Numbered from the stretch's first letter, positions 31,142 to 41,945 are shown. The stretch is 57,500 nt of DNA from Prorocentrum cordatum (GCA_963575745.1 CAUYUJ010014185.1:17501-75000), one strand, 5' to 3'. The notes: generated from the letters alone by a model not told the origin. Numbers and translations: made by a program.

Positions 31142-31990
31142 TCAGAGGCGCGGCTGGCTTTGGTGCGCGCTCGCACGCGACGCGGGGTCAGCGCCCTCCG
31201 CGGTGGCGCAAGCGGCCGGCGGGCCATTCCCTGGCCCCCCCGCTCGCGCCGCGCCCCGCGACTCTCGGATCGAGCCGAGACGGCCGAGGGCAGAGTCGCA
31301 GTCAGGACCTGGCTCGCCCGTTCGTCGCCGCCCCGATCGACCCCTCGTCTCCTGGGCTTCCTTCTGCTCCTCGGCGGCCTCGCTGCTCAAGGCCGCCGTC
31401 CGTCGAACCGCCCACTTTTTTTCCATCCTCCTGTCAATCTCATCGGCTTCGCGCTCCCTCTTCCTGTTCATCTGCTCCTGATCCTCCCCGCACAAGTTCC
31501 GAGGGAGAGAGGGAGGGAAGGCGAGGGCGCGACCCACCGATCCTCGCGCACTCGAGCTTGCGCGAGCCTCTCGCGACCCCCTCGAGACGGAGCGCGCAGG
31601 CGCGCCCGAACTGTCGGGCCTCACCTGCTGGTGAGCGGAGCTGCAACCGCGTCCAGGGCCGCATCCGCCCCCATACTCCGCTTCGGGCCCCCTGTCTGCG
31701 GAGCCTCGGCCTTCCCCTCGCGCTCCTCCGCGCCCCGCCTGGGCCTCGGCCGCGGCGGCGGCGGCGCTTCCGGGCTCCTGGCAGGTAGCTGGCGCTCCTG
31801 CCACCGTCGACTGAAAGAGGCAGCGAGCGCGACCACCTGCAGAGCGAGTGGCCTCTGCGGGCTCTAGGAGATCCCACGGCAGACCGCTCCCTGTTGAGGA
31901 CTTTGGCAACCGGGTCAGCGACCACAGGGGGAACGTAGGCTTTACGCAAACGATCCCTCTGGCGATTAGAACGGATTGTGGATCAGCCTC
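31142..31990 (-). CDS. Low-confidence ORF with charged helix
   Basis: A minus frame open for about 280 codons. Most is Gly/Ala/Arg/Ser-rich and could be chance in high-GC DNA. The segment around 31,380-31,500 (EDQEQMNRKREREADEIDRR then MEKKWAVRRTAALSSEAAEE) looks like a genuine charged helix. Its upstream part overlaps the 3' end of the L3 retroelement. No domain recognised. Confidence 0.25.
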   Translation of the reverse strand, partial: EADPQSVLIARGIVCVKPTFPLWSLTRLPKSSTGSGLPWDLLEPAEATRSAGGRARCLFQSTVAGAPATCQEPGSAAAAAAEAQAGRGGARGEGRGSADRGPEAEYGGGCGPGRGCSSAHQQVRPDSSGAPARSVSRGSREARASSSARGSVGRALAFPPSLPRNLCGEDQEQMNRKREREADEIDRRMEKKWAVRRTAALSSEAAEEQKEAQETRGRSGRRRTGEPGPDCDSALGRLGSIRESRGAARAGGPGNGPPAACATAEGADPASRASAHQSQPRL

Positions 31991-31994
31991 TGGT

Positions 31995-33790
31995 CTCTCA
32001 GGTTGGAAGGGGGTGCGCTTGTGCCTCATTCCTGGCCTGGGCGATCGCACGGACGGTATGTACATGTGTGGAGCCTATGGTGCGCGGTGTCCAACTGACC
32101 GCACGAGCAACGTTCTGGTGGGCAAGGGCCTCCGTCCAGAGGCAACCTGTTGCACAGGCTCGCACAATATACTTCTGGTACTCATTGTACTTCTTGCCTT
32201 TCACAGCCGCACGCACTCCATCCAAGCCGGCCCTACTTCGTTCAGCAAGCCCCGTTCCCCCCCAGCGCAATCTCATTAGCGGTCTGGATGGGCAACTGAT
32301 AACTGAAACATCTTAGCCAATCTCGCTTGCGTTAATTGCAGCAGCTGGATGCTGATTCCGTCCTGGTTCCTCCACACGGCGGCAGACTCGGCCGTCCAAC
32401 CTGCACGGTCCAGGCACAAGGGAATCCGAGAAATCGGTCCATGGGCTCGGTCCCAGGAAGTCCCAGGAACAATTGTGAAAACGCTGTCCCACATTAGGAC
32501 AAGATCAGCAAGGCCACTGGGGCCTCCGAAGGAAACTCAACAACTTGCCACCAGTCTACACCATTGGAGGGCTGGACCCAAAACTTCTCGCACGGTCGGG
32601 TCATCGTGCAAAGCAAGCTTGGCTTTGAGGCTCGCACCTCGCGTGTTTGGTGACAGGTAATTGGCAGCCTGGCGGCGTAGGGTAAGCAGTTCATGGTCGT
32701 CAACTCCATTGACTTCCGCATCGCACTGCGCTGCCATCTTGATTTCAGAGGAGTGTGCTCTACCCAGTCTCTCCTCCGCCTTGCGCATCGACTCGAGCTT
32801 GGAGGCTTTGAACCGTTGTCGGGCTTTCCTGATGCGACAACGTTCCTTGGCAAGCACTCCTCCGCGCGCTGTGCAACAAGCGGCAGAGAAAACCAGACCT
32901 AGATAAGACACCGCATGCTTGGCCTTGTTCTGGTCCAGTCCGATCCTATCCGCCACTTCCTGCCCCATCGCGGGGTCACTGGCGACTACGGCAGCCTTAT
33001 TATTCAATGTCGCCTGTAGTCTCTTGGAGGTGACTTTGAAACTTAGGCCTGCTTGGACATCCACTCCTACTACGATGTCCCGATCATTCCCACTCACGTG
33101 GACTCCGGTGTCATCAACGTAGCCCGTACAACCGACCACGGGGAATCTAGCTACATCCGCATCATACTCTGTTACGGAAAAAACACCCACAGCAACATCA
33201 GCGCACGCGCAGCTAGCTGGCAGCCCTCTCACAGTTCATAGGGCCACTCCGCTGTGGTGCATGTCCTAGACGAATCGGTCGTTGCGCCTACCACGTGTTC
33301 AAAAATAGCCGCATCATCGCCAGAGGAAAGCCAGCAGCTAGCACTCGGTCGCGTAAGAGTTCCAGTGGGATCCCAAAATAGAATTTACTGAAAGCCAACA
33401 TGTATAGCCAGCTGTGATTGCTCGAGCATAATGCTGCCTCGCTGCGAGTTGCCTGAAGCTACGACAAGTCCAAGGCACTGCGATCAGCGACTAAACCCCA
33501 AAAAGGCCAGTGCAGCCTCGCATGCACACCACTGATAGCTCGGCGACGGAGCCGGTGCCACACCCTTTACAAGCCTGCACACAAAATTATGGTTCGGTGG
33601 CCCTGGCCTGGCTCAGCGAGCACGAGCACAATCATAAAACAGAGTTGGCGGGGCAATCGGCTCAGCCGCTCGCAGCCCTCTAGGATGGCAGCCATAGCAT
33701 CAAGGCCCTGCTCAGAGGAGGAGGCCACAATGCCGCGGGTGAGCCCAGTCGCTGCTTGGTGCCGTCGTATGCGGAACACTGCTGGAAACA
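31995..33790 (-). mobile_element. Degenerate non-LTR retrotransposon L3 (RT region)
   Basis: Minus-strand RT motifs in order: EQGLDAMAAILEGCERLSRL and VLVLAEPGQGHRTIILCAGL (fingers, 33,725-33,570), ending at TAG where LYRVW is expected; AFSKFYFGIPLELLRDRVLA (motif A, about 33,400-33,340); GFPLAMMRLFLNTW and CERGLPASCACADVAVGVF (motif B, frame change near 33,215); GYVDDTGVHVSGND (catalytic motif, about 33,125-33,085); YLGLVFSAACC and a basic helix; then WDRAHGPISRIPLCLDRAGW and CLWTEALAHQN with degraded zinc-knuckle text (32,490-32,000). Endonuclease and RNase H are missing. Several stops and frame changes make it a dead fragment. Confidence 0.75.
32537..33232 (-). pseudogene. L3 reverse transcriptase palm/thumb fragment
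   Basis: The longest open piece of L3 (231 codons to a TGA). It carries the C motif YVDD about 35 residues in, followed by VTSKRLQATLNNKAAVVASD, DRIGLDQNKAKHAVSYLGL and a Lys/Arg-rich helix. This segment of non-LTR RTs runs from the catalytic aspartates into the thumb. Both aspartates are intact. The lack of the upstream palm in frame rules out activity. Confidence 0.75.
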
Positions 33791-34009
33791 TCGCGGACGG
33801 ACCGGGCGGTGGCTCTCGGCACCGCGAGGGTGGGAGCCAAGGAGGTAAGGACCGGGGAGGAGGGGAGGGGAGAAGCAAGGAGGGCGCAGGGAGGGGAGAA
33901 GGAAGAAGGGCAAAGCAGAGCTCCTTCCAGGCTTGCCTTTGCGTATGGTTTACCGCAGGACAGACGAGGAGGACGAGGACGAGGAGGAGGAGGAGGACGA
34001 CGAGAATCA

Positions 34010-34051
34010 AGGATAACGAGAGGGAAAGGGAAATAAAGGGGGGGGGGGATA

Positions 34052-34083
<32 letters not shown>

Positions 34084-35000
34084 AAAAGAAGACAAAAAAA
34101 AAGAGAGAAGGGGAGAGATTCTCGGCCCTCTCAGCGGCGCAAGCCCGAAGGATATCTCGCCGCTGTCCCAGCCGGAGCTGCTCAGCAGTGTCCCGTCCTC
34201 GCTGACGGCGACCGCCTGGTGCAGTTCAGTCCGCTCTTCGGCGGCGCGCCCAGAAGGGGAAGTGAGACGGAGCAGGCCTTCTCAGAGGCCGGCGGGGCTT
34301 CTCAGAAGCCCCCCAGCCTTCGGATCGGTTTTCTGCGGCTTCGGGGAAGGCCGAGAACACTTCTCGGAAGGCCCGACCCCTTCCGAACCCTCTGAGAAGG
34401 CCTCCTCCTCCTCGCCTCCTCCCCTCGCTCGCCGCCGAGCTCTGTCGCTCTGCCTCGGGCTCGGGCTAGGAGTAGGACTAGGAGGAGGACTAGGAGTAGG
34501 AGGAGGAGGAGGAGGAGGAGGAGGAGGAGGAGGAGGAGGAGGAGGAGGAGAGGAGGAGGAGGAGGAGGAGGAGGAGGAGGAGGAGGGGAGAGGGGAGGAG
34601 GAGGAGGAGGGGGAGGAAGAGGGGGAGGAGGAGGAGGGAGGAGGAGGAGGAGGAGGAGGAGGAGGAGGAGGAGGAGGAGGGAGAGGAGGAGGAGGAGGAG
34701 GAGAGGAGGAGGAGGAGGAGGAGGAGGAGAGGAGGAGGAGGAGGAGGGAGAGGAGGAGGAGGAGGAGGGGAGGAGGAGGAGGAGGAGGAGCCTCCTGCTC
34801 GGGCCTCGGGCCTCGGGTCCCCCCCTTTTTCCCTCCCCCTGGCAAGCGGAGCTGCGGAGGAAACCATCGGCACGGGCACAAGACGAAGACGAAGACCGGA
34901 CCGGCACAAATCGGAAATCTCCTCCTCCTCCTGCTCCTCCTCCTCCTCCTCCTCCTCCTCCTCCTGCTCCTCCTTCTCCTCCTCCTCCTCCTCCTCATCC
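34010..35000. repeat. Polypurine (GGA)n and (CTC)n tracts
   Basis: 34,020-34,110 is (GA)n/A-rich. 34,490-34,790 is about 300 bp of almost only G and A (GGA/GAG). 34,918-35,000 is the opposite, (CTC)n. Around 34,260-34,400 there is a CTTCTCAGAGGCC/GGGCTTCTCAGAAGCCC inverted motif series. No gene seen. Confidence 0.85.
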
Positions 35001-35039
35001 TCCGCTTCCTCCCCCCACTCCTAGCCCTTTCGATCAGGG

Positions 35040-35950
35040 TCGGCGGCACCGGCCGTCAGGCCTCTCCGATCGGAAATCTCTGGGAGCGTTCCGGAAAGCT
35101 CTGGACCGATTGATCTCGCTTGGAGGACTGCCTGAAGGCACCTCCTTCCCCGGGCTCTGGAGCAGAGCTGTCCTCATCCAGGGTGGCGTCCGGTGCGCTG
35201 CCTGAGCGGGTCCTGGGGCATGCCATCGGCCATTCTGTTGATGCCCAGGACGGAAGATGGAACCACGGAGCACAGGTACAAGCGCGTCCGAGTCACTGCC
35301 ATGAAGCTTCTTGCATACGCATCTCCAAATGTCTGTCGCAATCTGAGCCACGTCTGCGCAGGGTGGGGCCCTGCAGCGGTGAAGCTGGCCCCTGCAGGCT
35401 AGAATGCATGATACCCAAGCTAGCGGGCTCCTCGGCTTCAGCAGGCGCATTGTTCCTCTTACCATGCGCATCTGATCTCAACCAAGCAGGAGACGGTTCA
35501 GCAGGCATCACTGGCGACAGCACTGTAGCAAATGTTTAGCCTCGGCATTCGGGGCTTTGCCGACGAGAGCCTGTAGGCTACTTTGAGGACGATGTGAACC
35601 GCATCGGACAAGTCTACATGTAGCGACCAGCTGGAAGTATTACCTGGATGTGACTGATGGATGCCGATGTGTACCGCAACATCGAACGAGCCCATGCAGT
35701 GTCTGATTGCACGCCGTCGCCGAAATAGCCACCCTATGAGCTGACAGCGTTGGGATCGAATGTCTTCCTTCGACACGAGGCTGGGTGCTAGCTGATGCGG
35801 TCGCTTCTACAACATCTTCCGATTCGCGGCAAAATGCCACCCGCACGGCGTTCGAAGCCAACGCTGAGGCCGGCCCATGAGCGCGCAACTCGCCGGCCCA
35901 ACAGGCCGAAGGAGTGCTGAGGTTCATGGCAAGAGGTTCCGAGTGTTTCT
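35040..35950. other. Unassigned unique sequence
   Basis: Ordinary-complexity DNA. Minus frames at 35,471-35,034 and 35,927-35,500 are open for 90-145 codons and contain some protein-like text (CADVAQIATDIWRCVCKKLH) but no motif I recognise. May hold undetected exons or retroelement scraps. Confidence 0.3.
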
Positions 35951-35954
35951 ATGT

Positions 35955-36130
35955 TGCGGTGGGGGTATTGGATAAGGAACCCTTAGATAAGGAATCCAGG
36001 GTCTGGAGGCCGGTGGAACTGTAATCGAGTCTTGGCCATGGCTTTCACGACGATCCCCTCGTCAGATAAGGCATCCTCCAGGGTCTGAAGCCCTCTGGGC
36101 ACACTCCTTGACGACCCCCCCCACCGCACC
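35955..36130. repeat. Dispersed repeat R, copy 1
   Basis: GATAAGGAACCCTTAGATAA then GGAATCCAGGGTCTGGAGGC at the left, and CTGGGCACACTCCTTGACGA with CCCCCACCG at the right. The same order is found at 50,055-50,222. About 175 bp, non-coding, no TIRs noticed. Confidence 0.6.
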
Positions 36131-36159
36131 AGACCAGGCGCGTGGAGGGGGGCCTGAAG

Positions 36160-36252
36160 GTCCCCTCCTCCTCCTCCTCCTCCTCCTCCTCCTCCTCCTC
36201 CTCTCCTCCTCCTCCTCCTCCCTCCTCCTCCTCCTCCTCCTCCTCCTCCTGG
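36160..36252. repeat. (CTC)n microsatellite
   Basis: About 85 bp of CTC triplets with two interruptions. Confidence 0.9.
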
Positions 36253-36329
36253 TCAAGTGTGCACCAGACCTGCGGCGACGGCAGCGCGCCGGAAGCAGAG
36301 GTGGTTTGCGCTCCGGGCGCGGCCTTCAC

Positions 36330-36880
36330 GACCCCCAAGAGCGCCCCAGGAGCGCTGCAGGGGGCCTGCAAGAGAGCCCGAGCGGGACCGACGCGGTCCA
36401 AGAGCGCTCCAATACGCTCAAGATGGTCTCCTCGCGTTCTAAGAGGACTCCCAAGCACCCAGAGAGCACTCCCAGTGGGCCCCCCCCCTGAGAGGCCAAA
36501 ATCATTGATTTTCCAGCTGATTTTGCAGGATTTCAGCTGTTCGGCCTTTCGATGCTACAAGACGGTCAAAGAGGCACTCAATATCGCCCAAGGCAGCCCA
36601 AGAGGCTCTCAAGAGGACCCTAAAATGGACCAAGAGGGCCCCAAGACGACCCAAGAGGTGCTCAAGAAGGCCAAAGAGACCCCCAAGAGGGCTCCAGAAG
36701 CTCCCAAGAAGGGAACAAGAGGAGCAACCCGAATTGAGACTTCGAGTCCTTCCCCAAAAGGTGGCCTCCGAAACTGCCAGAAAGCCCCCAAGAGGCCTCC
36801 AGAGGTCCCAAAGACACCCCCAAAGAAAGCCAATAATCGGCCCCAAGAGGCCCCAAGAGGTTACCAAGCAGAGGGATTGT
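36330..36880. repeat. CCAAGAGG-type repeat with dispersed core
   Basis: Units such as CCCAAGAGGGCTCC and CCAAGACGACCC on both sides of a core at 36,490-36,575 (GGCCAAAATCATTGATTTTC, then TTCGGCCTTTCGATGCTACAAGA). Apparent reading frames reflect composition. Confidence 0.7.
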
Positions 36881-37289
36881 TCTTGCACTCTACGTTCGCA
36901 TGCGTAGCGAGACCTCAGTGTCCGAAAGGTGCAAGGATGTCTAAAATGCACAGCCCGTCCCCTCCCCCTGTCACCCTGCCTTGGCGCCCGCAAGTCAGCG
37001 TGCGGGCAGCCTCCAAGATCGCACAATCTGACCGCGACGGGGCCCGAGGAATCACCTGGATGGGTCGAAGAGGGCTCCCAGAGAGCCCCAAATCAGCCCC
37101 TCGACAACACGAGAGGCAGCGAACTGGGCCCAACAAGCCACAGCCTGATCCCGAACAGGATCTCAACGACTCACGCACGACGCCTCAACGCAACAGTCAC
37201 CACTCAGCAGAGCGGCAGAAGGCGACGAGACAGCGGGCAGACGCCCGCGATGAGAACCTCTGGGCCTGCGGAACGAGCGAAGCGATCAA

Positions 37290-38130
37290 CTTGGGCGGCC
37301 CCCCTGCGGGCCCTCGCCGTGCTGTCCATCCAGGACAGGTTATGACATACGGGTGTGATGGAAGCGAGGGAGCAGCATGCAACATGCATGCTGAGAGGGG
37401 CGTCGCGCATTCCATTCCACAGAGCAGCCGCACATCCGTTCTCCGTGTGGCACATTGAAATGCGTGCGGTCTGAGATGTCAGGCCCCTGGCGCACGGAAG
37501 AAAACAAGTGGTCTGCGCCTAGAAGCCCCTGGGAGACGCGAAACTATAGACGAGCGGCACTTACACTTCTCCTAGGGTGCGTACAAATATACGGATGAAG
37601 CGTGATCCCATGGCCTCGAAGAGCCGTTTTGCGAGGGGCAGGCTCGACAGACCAGCCTCGGAAGGGGGGCTCGGAGTAGCAGCAACTGCCGTCTCGCTGG
37701 GGACGTCCTCGACAGCTCGGCCTCGGAGATGACCCCTCGTGCGAGGAAGGGCAGCCTCGCGAGGGACCGCCTCGACAAGGCAGCCTCGAAGGGGGACTCC
37801 AGGACCCGTTCGAGCCGTCTTCGGCCATCTGCCTCGGAGGGCGCTCTGGGCGCTGGCCCCCGCGGGGCGCCGGCGTGGCCCCAGCGATGGGTGCCGACCC
37901 TCGTCGAGGCAACCTCCCGGACACCCGCTGGTTGCCACACCTGCGTGCGAGGTTCCCCCGGGGGGCCCGCCGTGTAGCCCGCTCTGGGGGCTCAACTCGG
38001 CGGGGCCCCCTGCGGGCCCTGATCGTGTCGGGCGTCGAGGGCAGGTGATGAGACGATGGTGACATAGAGGATGGTGAGATTGGCGTGCAGGAAGGCATGC
38101 CAAGAGGGGCCTTCGCGCATTCCGCCGGCC
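37290..38130. repeat. Diverged duplicated segment pair
   Basis: About 37,285-37,425 and 37,980-38,125 share GGCGG, CCCCCTGCGGGCCCT, a GGACAGGTTATGA/GGCAGGTGATGA block, GAGAGGGGCGTCGCGCATTCC versus GAGGGGCCTTCGCGCATTCC. Between them lies C/T- and GCCTCGAA-rich sequence without a recognised gene. Confidence 0.5.
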
Positions 38131-38331
38131 GATCATGTATCGAAGACACCTTCCTCACCGCCCTGCCCTCCTCACTTCTCTGTTCCTGCTCTCCTCCTAC
38201 GCCTCCTCCTCCTCCTCCTCCATTCTCATGTCGGCATGTTGCGCAATGAATGGTGCGCGCTCTCGGGCTCCATGGGGCACGGAAGGGTACGAGCGACTCG
38301 CGCCTCGCTGCGGGAAGATGTAAAGATACGC

Positions 38332-38456
38332 GTGCACTGTCTTCTCCAATGGAGAAGACAGTGCACTGTCTTCTCCAATGTCTTCTCCAATGGAGAAGAA
38401 TGTCCGAATTGAGGCTCCCACCAGAATGGACCATTCTGGTGGGAGCCTCAATTCGG
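38332..38456. repeat. Two adjacent near-perfect palindromes
   Basis: 38,332-38,366 pairs GTGCACTGTCTTCTCCA with its exact complement across one base. 38,404-38,456 pairs 26-base arms (starting CCGAATTGAGGCTCCCACCA) exactly across one base. A partial CTTCTCCAATGGAGAAG hairpin lies between. The flank (TTCGGCCACCCCTCGCGCAC) resembles the 90-bp minisatellite. Confidence 0.9.
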
Positions 38457-38939
38457 CCACCCCTCGCGCACTTCGTGAGTGTCGGACGCTCAGCGGGCCC
38501 CCGAGACGGCTCCCTGGAGCCTCACTTCGGCACACCCCTCGCACACGTCGTGGCCCATGGACCCCCGAAGGCCATTGGCTGCCTCCAAGACCACCCAATC
38601 CTCCGAAGGACGCAAATACGACCCAAAGAAACATCCGAACGTTCGGTACGGACCCCGGACGAGGCAATATCCCTCTAACACCCAATTGTTGCAAACTCTG
38701 CGTGCAAGCTTCCCCCTGGGGGCCCACAGTGACTCCCCCCCTGCGGGCTCAATAACACCCGCTGACCACGTGCTGTACCACCATGCACTTGCTAAGTGCT
38801 GCCCTCATCAAACGATGACGTGTCGGCAGAAATCACGGGTATGACACGGATGAGGCTGGGGTAAACGCCGAGGCCCAAGCGACAAATCGTCAACATACGC
38901 ATTGGATTGCAAAGAAAAGCAGTGCACGTAGTGCATTAG

Positions 38940-39200
38940 CCATGTCGAATGTCTTCCCCTCCCTCCCTCTCCCTCTTTATGCTTACCTCCCTCTTCTCTC
39001 CCTCTTGGCTGTCATGGGGCTCTCCTGGGGCTGTCGTGGGGGGGGGGGGCCTGGGGCTGTCAGGGAGCGGTCTGAGGGCCCTCTCCGGCTGCCGAGGGCC
39101 CCTATGGGGCTGTCTGGGGCCCATGTTGGGGCCCTCCTGGGCGCCCTTTGAACCACCCTGGGGCGGTCTTTGTGGCCTCCTGGGCCGTCTCGGAAGTTCT
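38940..39200. repeat. C/T tract and GGGGCTGTC-type repeat
   Basis: 38,955-39,005 is C/T-rich. It is followed by degenerate TGGGGCTGTC/GGGCCCTCC units, the reverse-orientation style of the CCAAGAGGCC repeats. Confidence 0.5.
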
Positions 39201-39324
39201 GCTCGTATACCAGAATCGCGCACCACGACAGAAGGGAAATCGGCCGTGCGGTCTCGCCGCGGCATGCCGGGGCCTTTTTGGGGCTCCCTTCGGCCGCTTC
39301 GAAGCTGTCGTGGGCCCTCGGGTG

Positions 39325-39505
39325 GCGCCACGGGACAGCCCACGGGACAGCCCACGGGACAATCCCGCAGGACAACCATAGGACAACTCGCGGGACAACC
39401 CGCGGGACAACTGCGGGGCAACCACGGGACAACCCGCGAGACAACCCTCGACACAACAAAACAAACGCGGTACAGCCCACGGGACAACCCGCGAGGCAAC
39501 CCTGA
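39325..39505. repeat. 11-bp (CGGGACAACCC)n array
   Basis: About 14 degenerate copies of CGGGACAACCC/CGGGACAGCCC. Compare the 12-bp GGGACGTGCCAC array at 56.0-56.3 kb. Confidence 0.8.
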
Positions 39506-39711
39506 AGGAGATCAATCTGGTCCGACTTGGCCGCAGCTACAGCCCTACGGCCGACACGTCATCGCCCTGACGCAGCTTTCCCTCGCCCGCGCGCGCGACA
39601 CGAACCGAGACCGAGCTCCAGGCTGGGGCCACTCCGTTCTCATCTACCGACCTCTGATGGGAGCACCTGGCCACAAGGACGGCGTGCTGAAGAAGACGAG
39701 GACGACGAGAG

Positions 39712-39840
39712 CAGGAACGCTACCACGACGACGATAACGACGATAACGACGACGACGGCGACGACGATGACGATGACGACGGCGACGACGGCGACGACGA
39801 TAACGACGGCGACGACGGCGACGACGACGACGATGCTGTA
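39712..39840. repeat. (ACG)n microsatellite
   Basis: ACG/ACGATA/ACGGCG triplets over about 125 bp. Confidence 0.9.
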
Positions 39841-40384
39841 ATCCCATGGCGCGTCAGCGCCTATCTTCGCCAATAGCTCGCCATGAGGCGTCGGGCCAGC
39901 GAGGATGAAATGGATGCCTCTGGGCGCTGGGCCCGGCAGGCGAATCAATCCCGAGGACGGCGCGACAATGCCGCTGAGCCCGAAGTTCAGATAGTGGGCC
40001 CCTCTGTCTGCAAATGGGACCTGGTTCCCGCTGCAGACCTGCTTGAGATGCCTGCCATTTCGGCAATAACAGGCTTGCCAGCTGCTAGCATGTCCAATAA
40101 ACATGGGTCCACGCGTGTTCCCGCCACGCTGCCGTGACCGTTCCCTCTCTACTGAGATTTGCCTGCGAGGGACAGATGCAGAGGAGGACAGCTGCAAACC
40201 CAGGATGCATCAACGATGCTCCAGCATTGGGGAAACCAAAAGCTACCGATGCCGCCACTCCCCGGACCTGTCCAGGGGTGCGTTCGGACCAGAATCTCAA
40301 GGCGAGTCCAGCGGTAGCGACGAGGGCCTCCCGGGCGACCCGAGAGGGGAAAACGGGGCAAGGGCAGCGGTATGGGCACCTATC

Positions 40385-40584
40385 TAGGGGAACAAAAAGT
40401 GGCATGAACATAAAAACTCGGAGGTCCGCGCGGATTTCTCGGATCGGCGCTGGACCCCCCTCCCTGGCGCGCGGAGCGCGCCAGGGGCGGCGCCGGAGGC
40501 GCCGCCGGGGGGGCCCCAGCGCCGAGCCGAGAAACCCGCGCGGACCTCCGAGTTTGTATGTTTCTGCCACTTCTTGTTCCCCTG
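40385..40584. mobile_element. Foldback element F1
   Basis: A 200-bp element with about 80-bp inverted arms: the left starts AGGGGAACAAAAAGTGGCAT, and the right arm's complement starts AGGGGAACAAGAAGTGGCAG. Both then share ACTCGGAGGTCCGCGCGG and TTTCTCGG.TCGGCGCTGG. The loop is a GC palindrome (GGCGCCGGAGGCGCC). CTATC occurs immediately outside both ends (40,380-40,384; 40,585-40,589), a likely 5-bp target duplication. Confidence 0.75.
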
Positions 40585-40653
40585 CTATCCCTGCCGTGAA
40601 GGGATGCCAGCCTGGAACATATCCCTATCCCTATGCTGGGCACTTCCTCATCA

Positions 40654-40713
40654 CGATGCCAATCTAAGGGATTCCCTTATTTTTTTGAGGGCGAATCCCT
40701 AAGATTGTCATCG
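40654..40713. repeat. 21-bp-arm inverted repeat
   Basis: CGATGCCAATCTAAGGGATT pairs with a right arm ending AATCCCTAAGATTGTCATCG, two mismatches. The loop contains a T-run. A GCTCCCCTGCTATCCCT sequence just downstream (40,733) repeats the flank of foldback F1 (40,575). Confidence 0.7.
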
Positions 40714-40844
40714 CCTTTTGACGACTTTTTGCTCCCCTGCTATCCCTCCCGTGCAGGATGCACCAAGGATGCACCAACGATGCTGGAACCTGTGTGTGTG
40801 TGTTTTCCCACGTGTGTTTTGTGTTGTGTGTGTTTCTTCACACA

Positions 40845-40973
40845 GTGTGTGTGTGTGTGTGTGTGTGTGTGTTGTGTGTGTTGTGTTGTGTTGTGTTGTG
40901 TTGTGTTGTGTTGTGTTGTGTTGTGTTGTGTTGTGTTGTGTTGTGTTGTGTTGTGTTGTGTTGTGTTGTGTTT
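40845..40973. repeat. (GT)n then (GTGTT)n microsatellite
   Basis: About 25 bp of GT followed by about 20 copies of the pentamer TTGTG, ending in a T-run. Confidence 0.95.
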
Positions 40974-41159
40974 TTTACCTCCGTCCCGAGCGCCCCCTGC
41001 TCACAGCCTCCCGCGTGCGTTCCGAGCCCCGCTGCGCGGAGGTGCTCCCCCAGAGACACCGAGCGCCCCACGGGCCTGCCCGGCGGGCGAGCGCCCACGC
41101 CTCGCAGACGGGCGGCCCTCCAGCGCCGCCAGCGGCTCGAAGCGGCGATCCAGAACCAG

Positions 41160-41315
41160 CCTTTGAGCGACGATCCAGCTCCAACGTTTGAGCGACGTCG
41201 AAGACGAGCTGCCCTCCCAGCTCCAACATTTGAGCGACGATCCAGCTCCAACGTTTGAGCGACGTCGAAGACGAGCTGCCCTCCAGCTCCAACACTTGAG
41301 CGACGGTCCAGAAGG
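41160..41315. repeat. ~84-bp tandem duplication of CCAACGTTTGAGCGACG units
   Basis: CCAGCTCCAACGTTTGAGCG recurs five times (about 41,177, 41,219, 41,244, 41,285 and a partial at 41,150), with GTCGAAGACGAGCTGCCCTC following alternate copies. Confidence 0.75.
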
Positions 41316-41399
41316 GGCCTCACGCGAGATGGCGTAGCCACCGTACGCGGCGGCTCGCGCGGGCCGCCAGCGCGGCACGCTGCATCGGAGACGAGGGCG

Positions 41400-41786
41400 C
41401 TGACGCGCGAGCTTACGCGGGCAGCTTACGCGCGAATGTCGGCGCCGACGACCCCGGATTTTGGCGTCGCTCATTGGGCGGGTTCCGGAAACCCTGCACC
41501 CAAAAGAATCGTCGTCTCTTGGAGGGCAGCGTCCGCCTTCTCTGCCGGCGGAAGCGGCCTCGTTGTACTTCCGCCAGTCTCCGCCGGCCTTCCGCCGCCT
41601 TCCGCCGAGGAAGAGATGGCAACTCCTTTGGTCCTCGAGGTGCAGGTCCTTTCTGGAACGCCTCAGATGATGTCCGAGGAGGCCTCAAGCGAGAGGCCCA
41701 TCCATGCCGCCGCTCTCCATCCGTGCAGCCGCTGGGCCTTTTCGCTTCGGGCAGAGCAGGTAACTGGCATGGGGACGCCACCAGCA
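41400..41786. other. Unassigned unique sequence
   Basis: Open frames of 70-125 codons on both strands with no recognised motif. Confidence 0.25.
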
Positions 41787-41945
41787 TAGGGGGCCACATG
41801 TGAACCCTACCCCCCTATACCCCCCACGATTTCTGAGGGCTGGGTGGGGTTCACTTTGCTCGGGAGCTCCCGAACGAAGTGAACCCCACCCTCCCCCTCA
41901 GAAATCGTGGGGGGTAGGGGTAGGGTTCACATGTGGCCCCCTACA
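41787..41945. mobile_element. Foldback element F2 with exact 5-bp target duplication
   Basis: 159 bp. The left arm TAGGGGGCCACATGTGAACC, CTACCCCCCTATACCCC, CACGATTTCTGAGG matches the complement of the right arm except for a small indel. The centre is CTCGGGAGCTCCCGA. CAGCA is present directly on both sides (41,782-41,786 and 41,946-41,950). No coding capacity. Confidence 0.85.
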
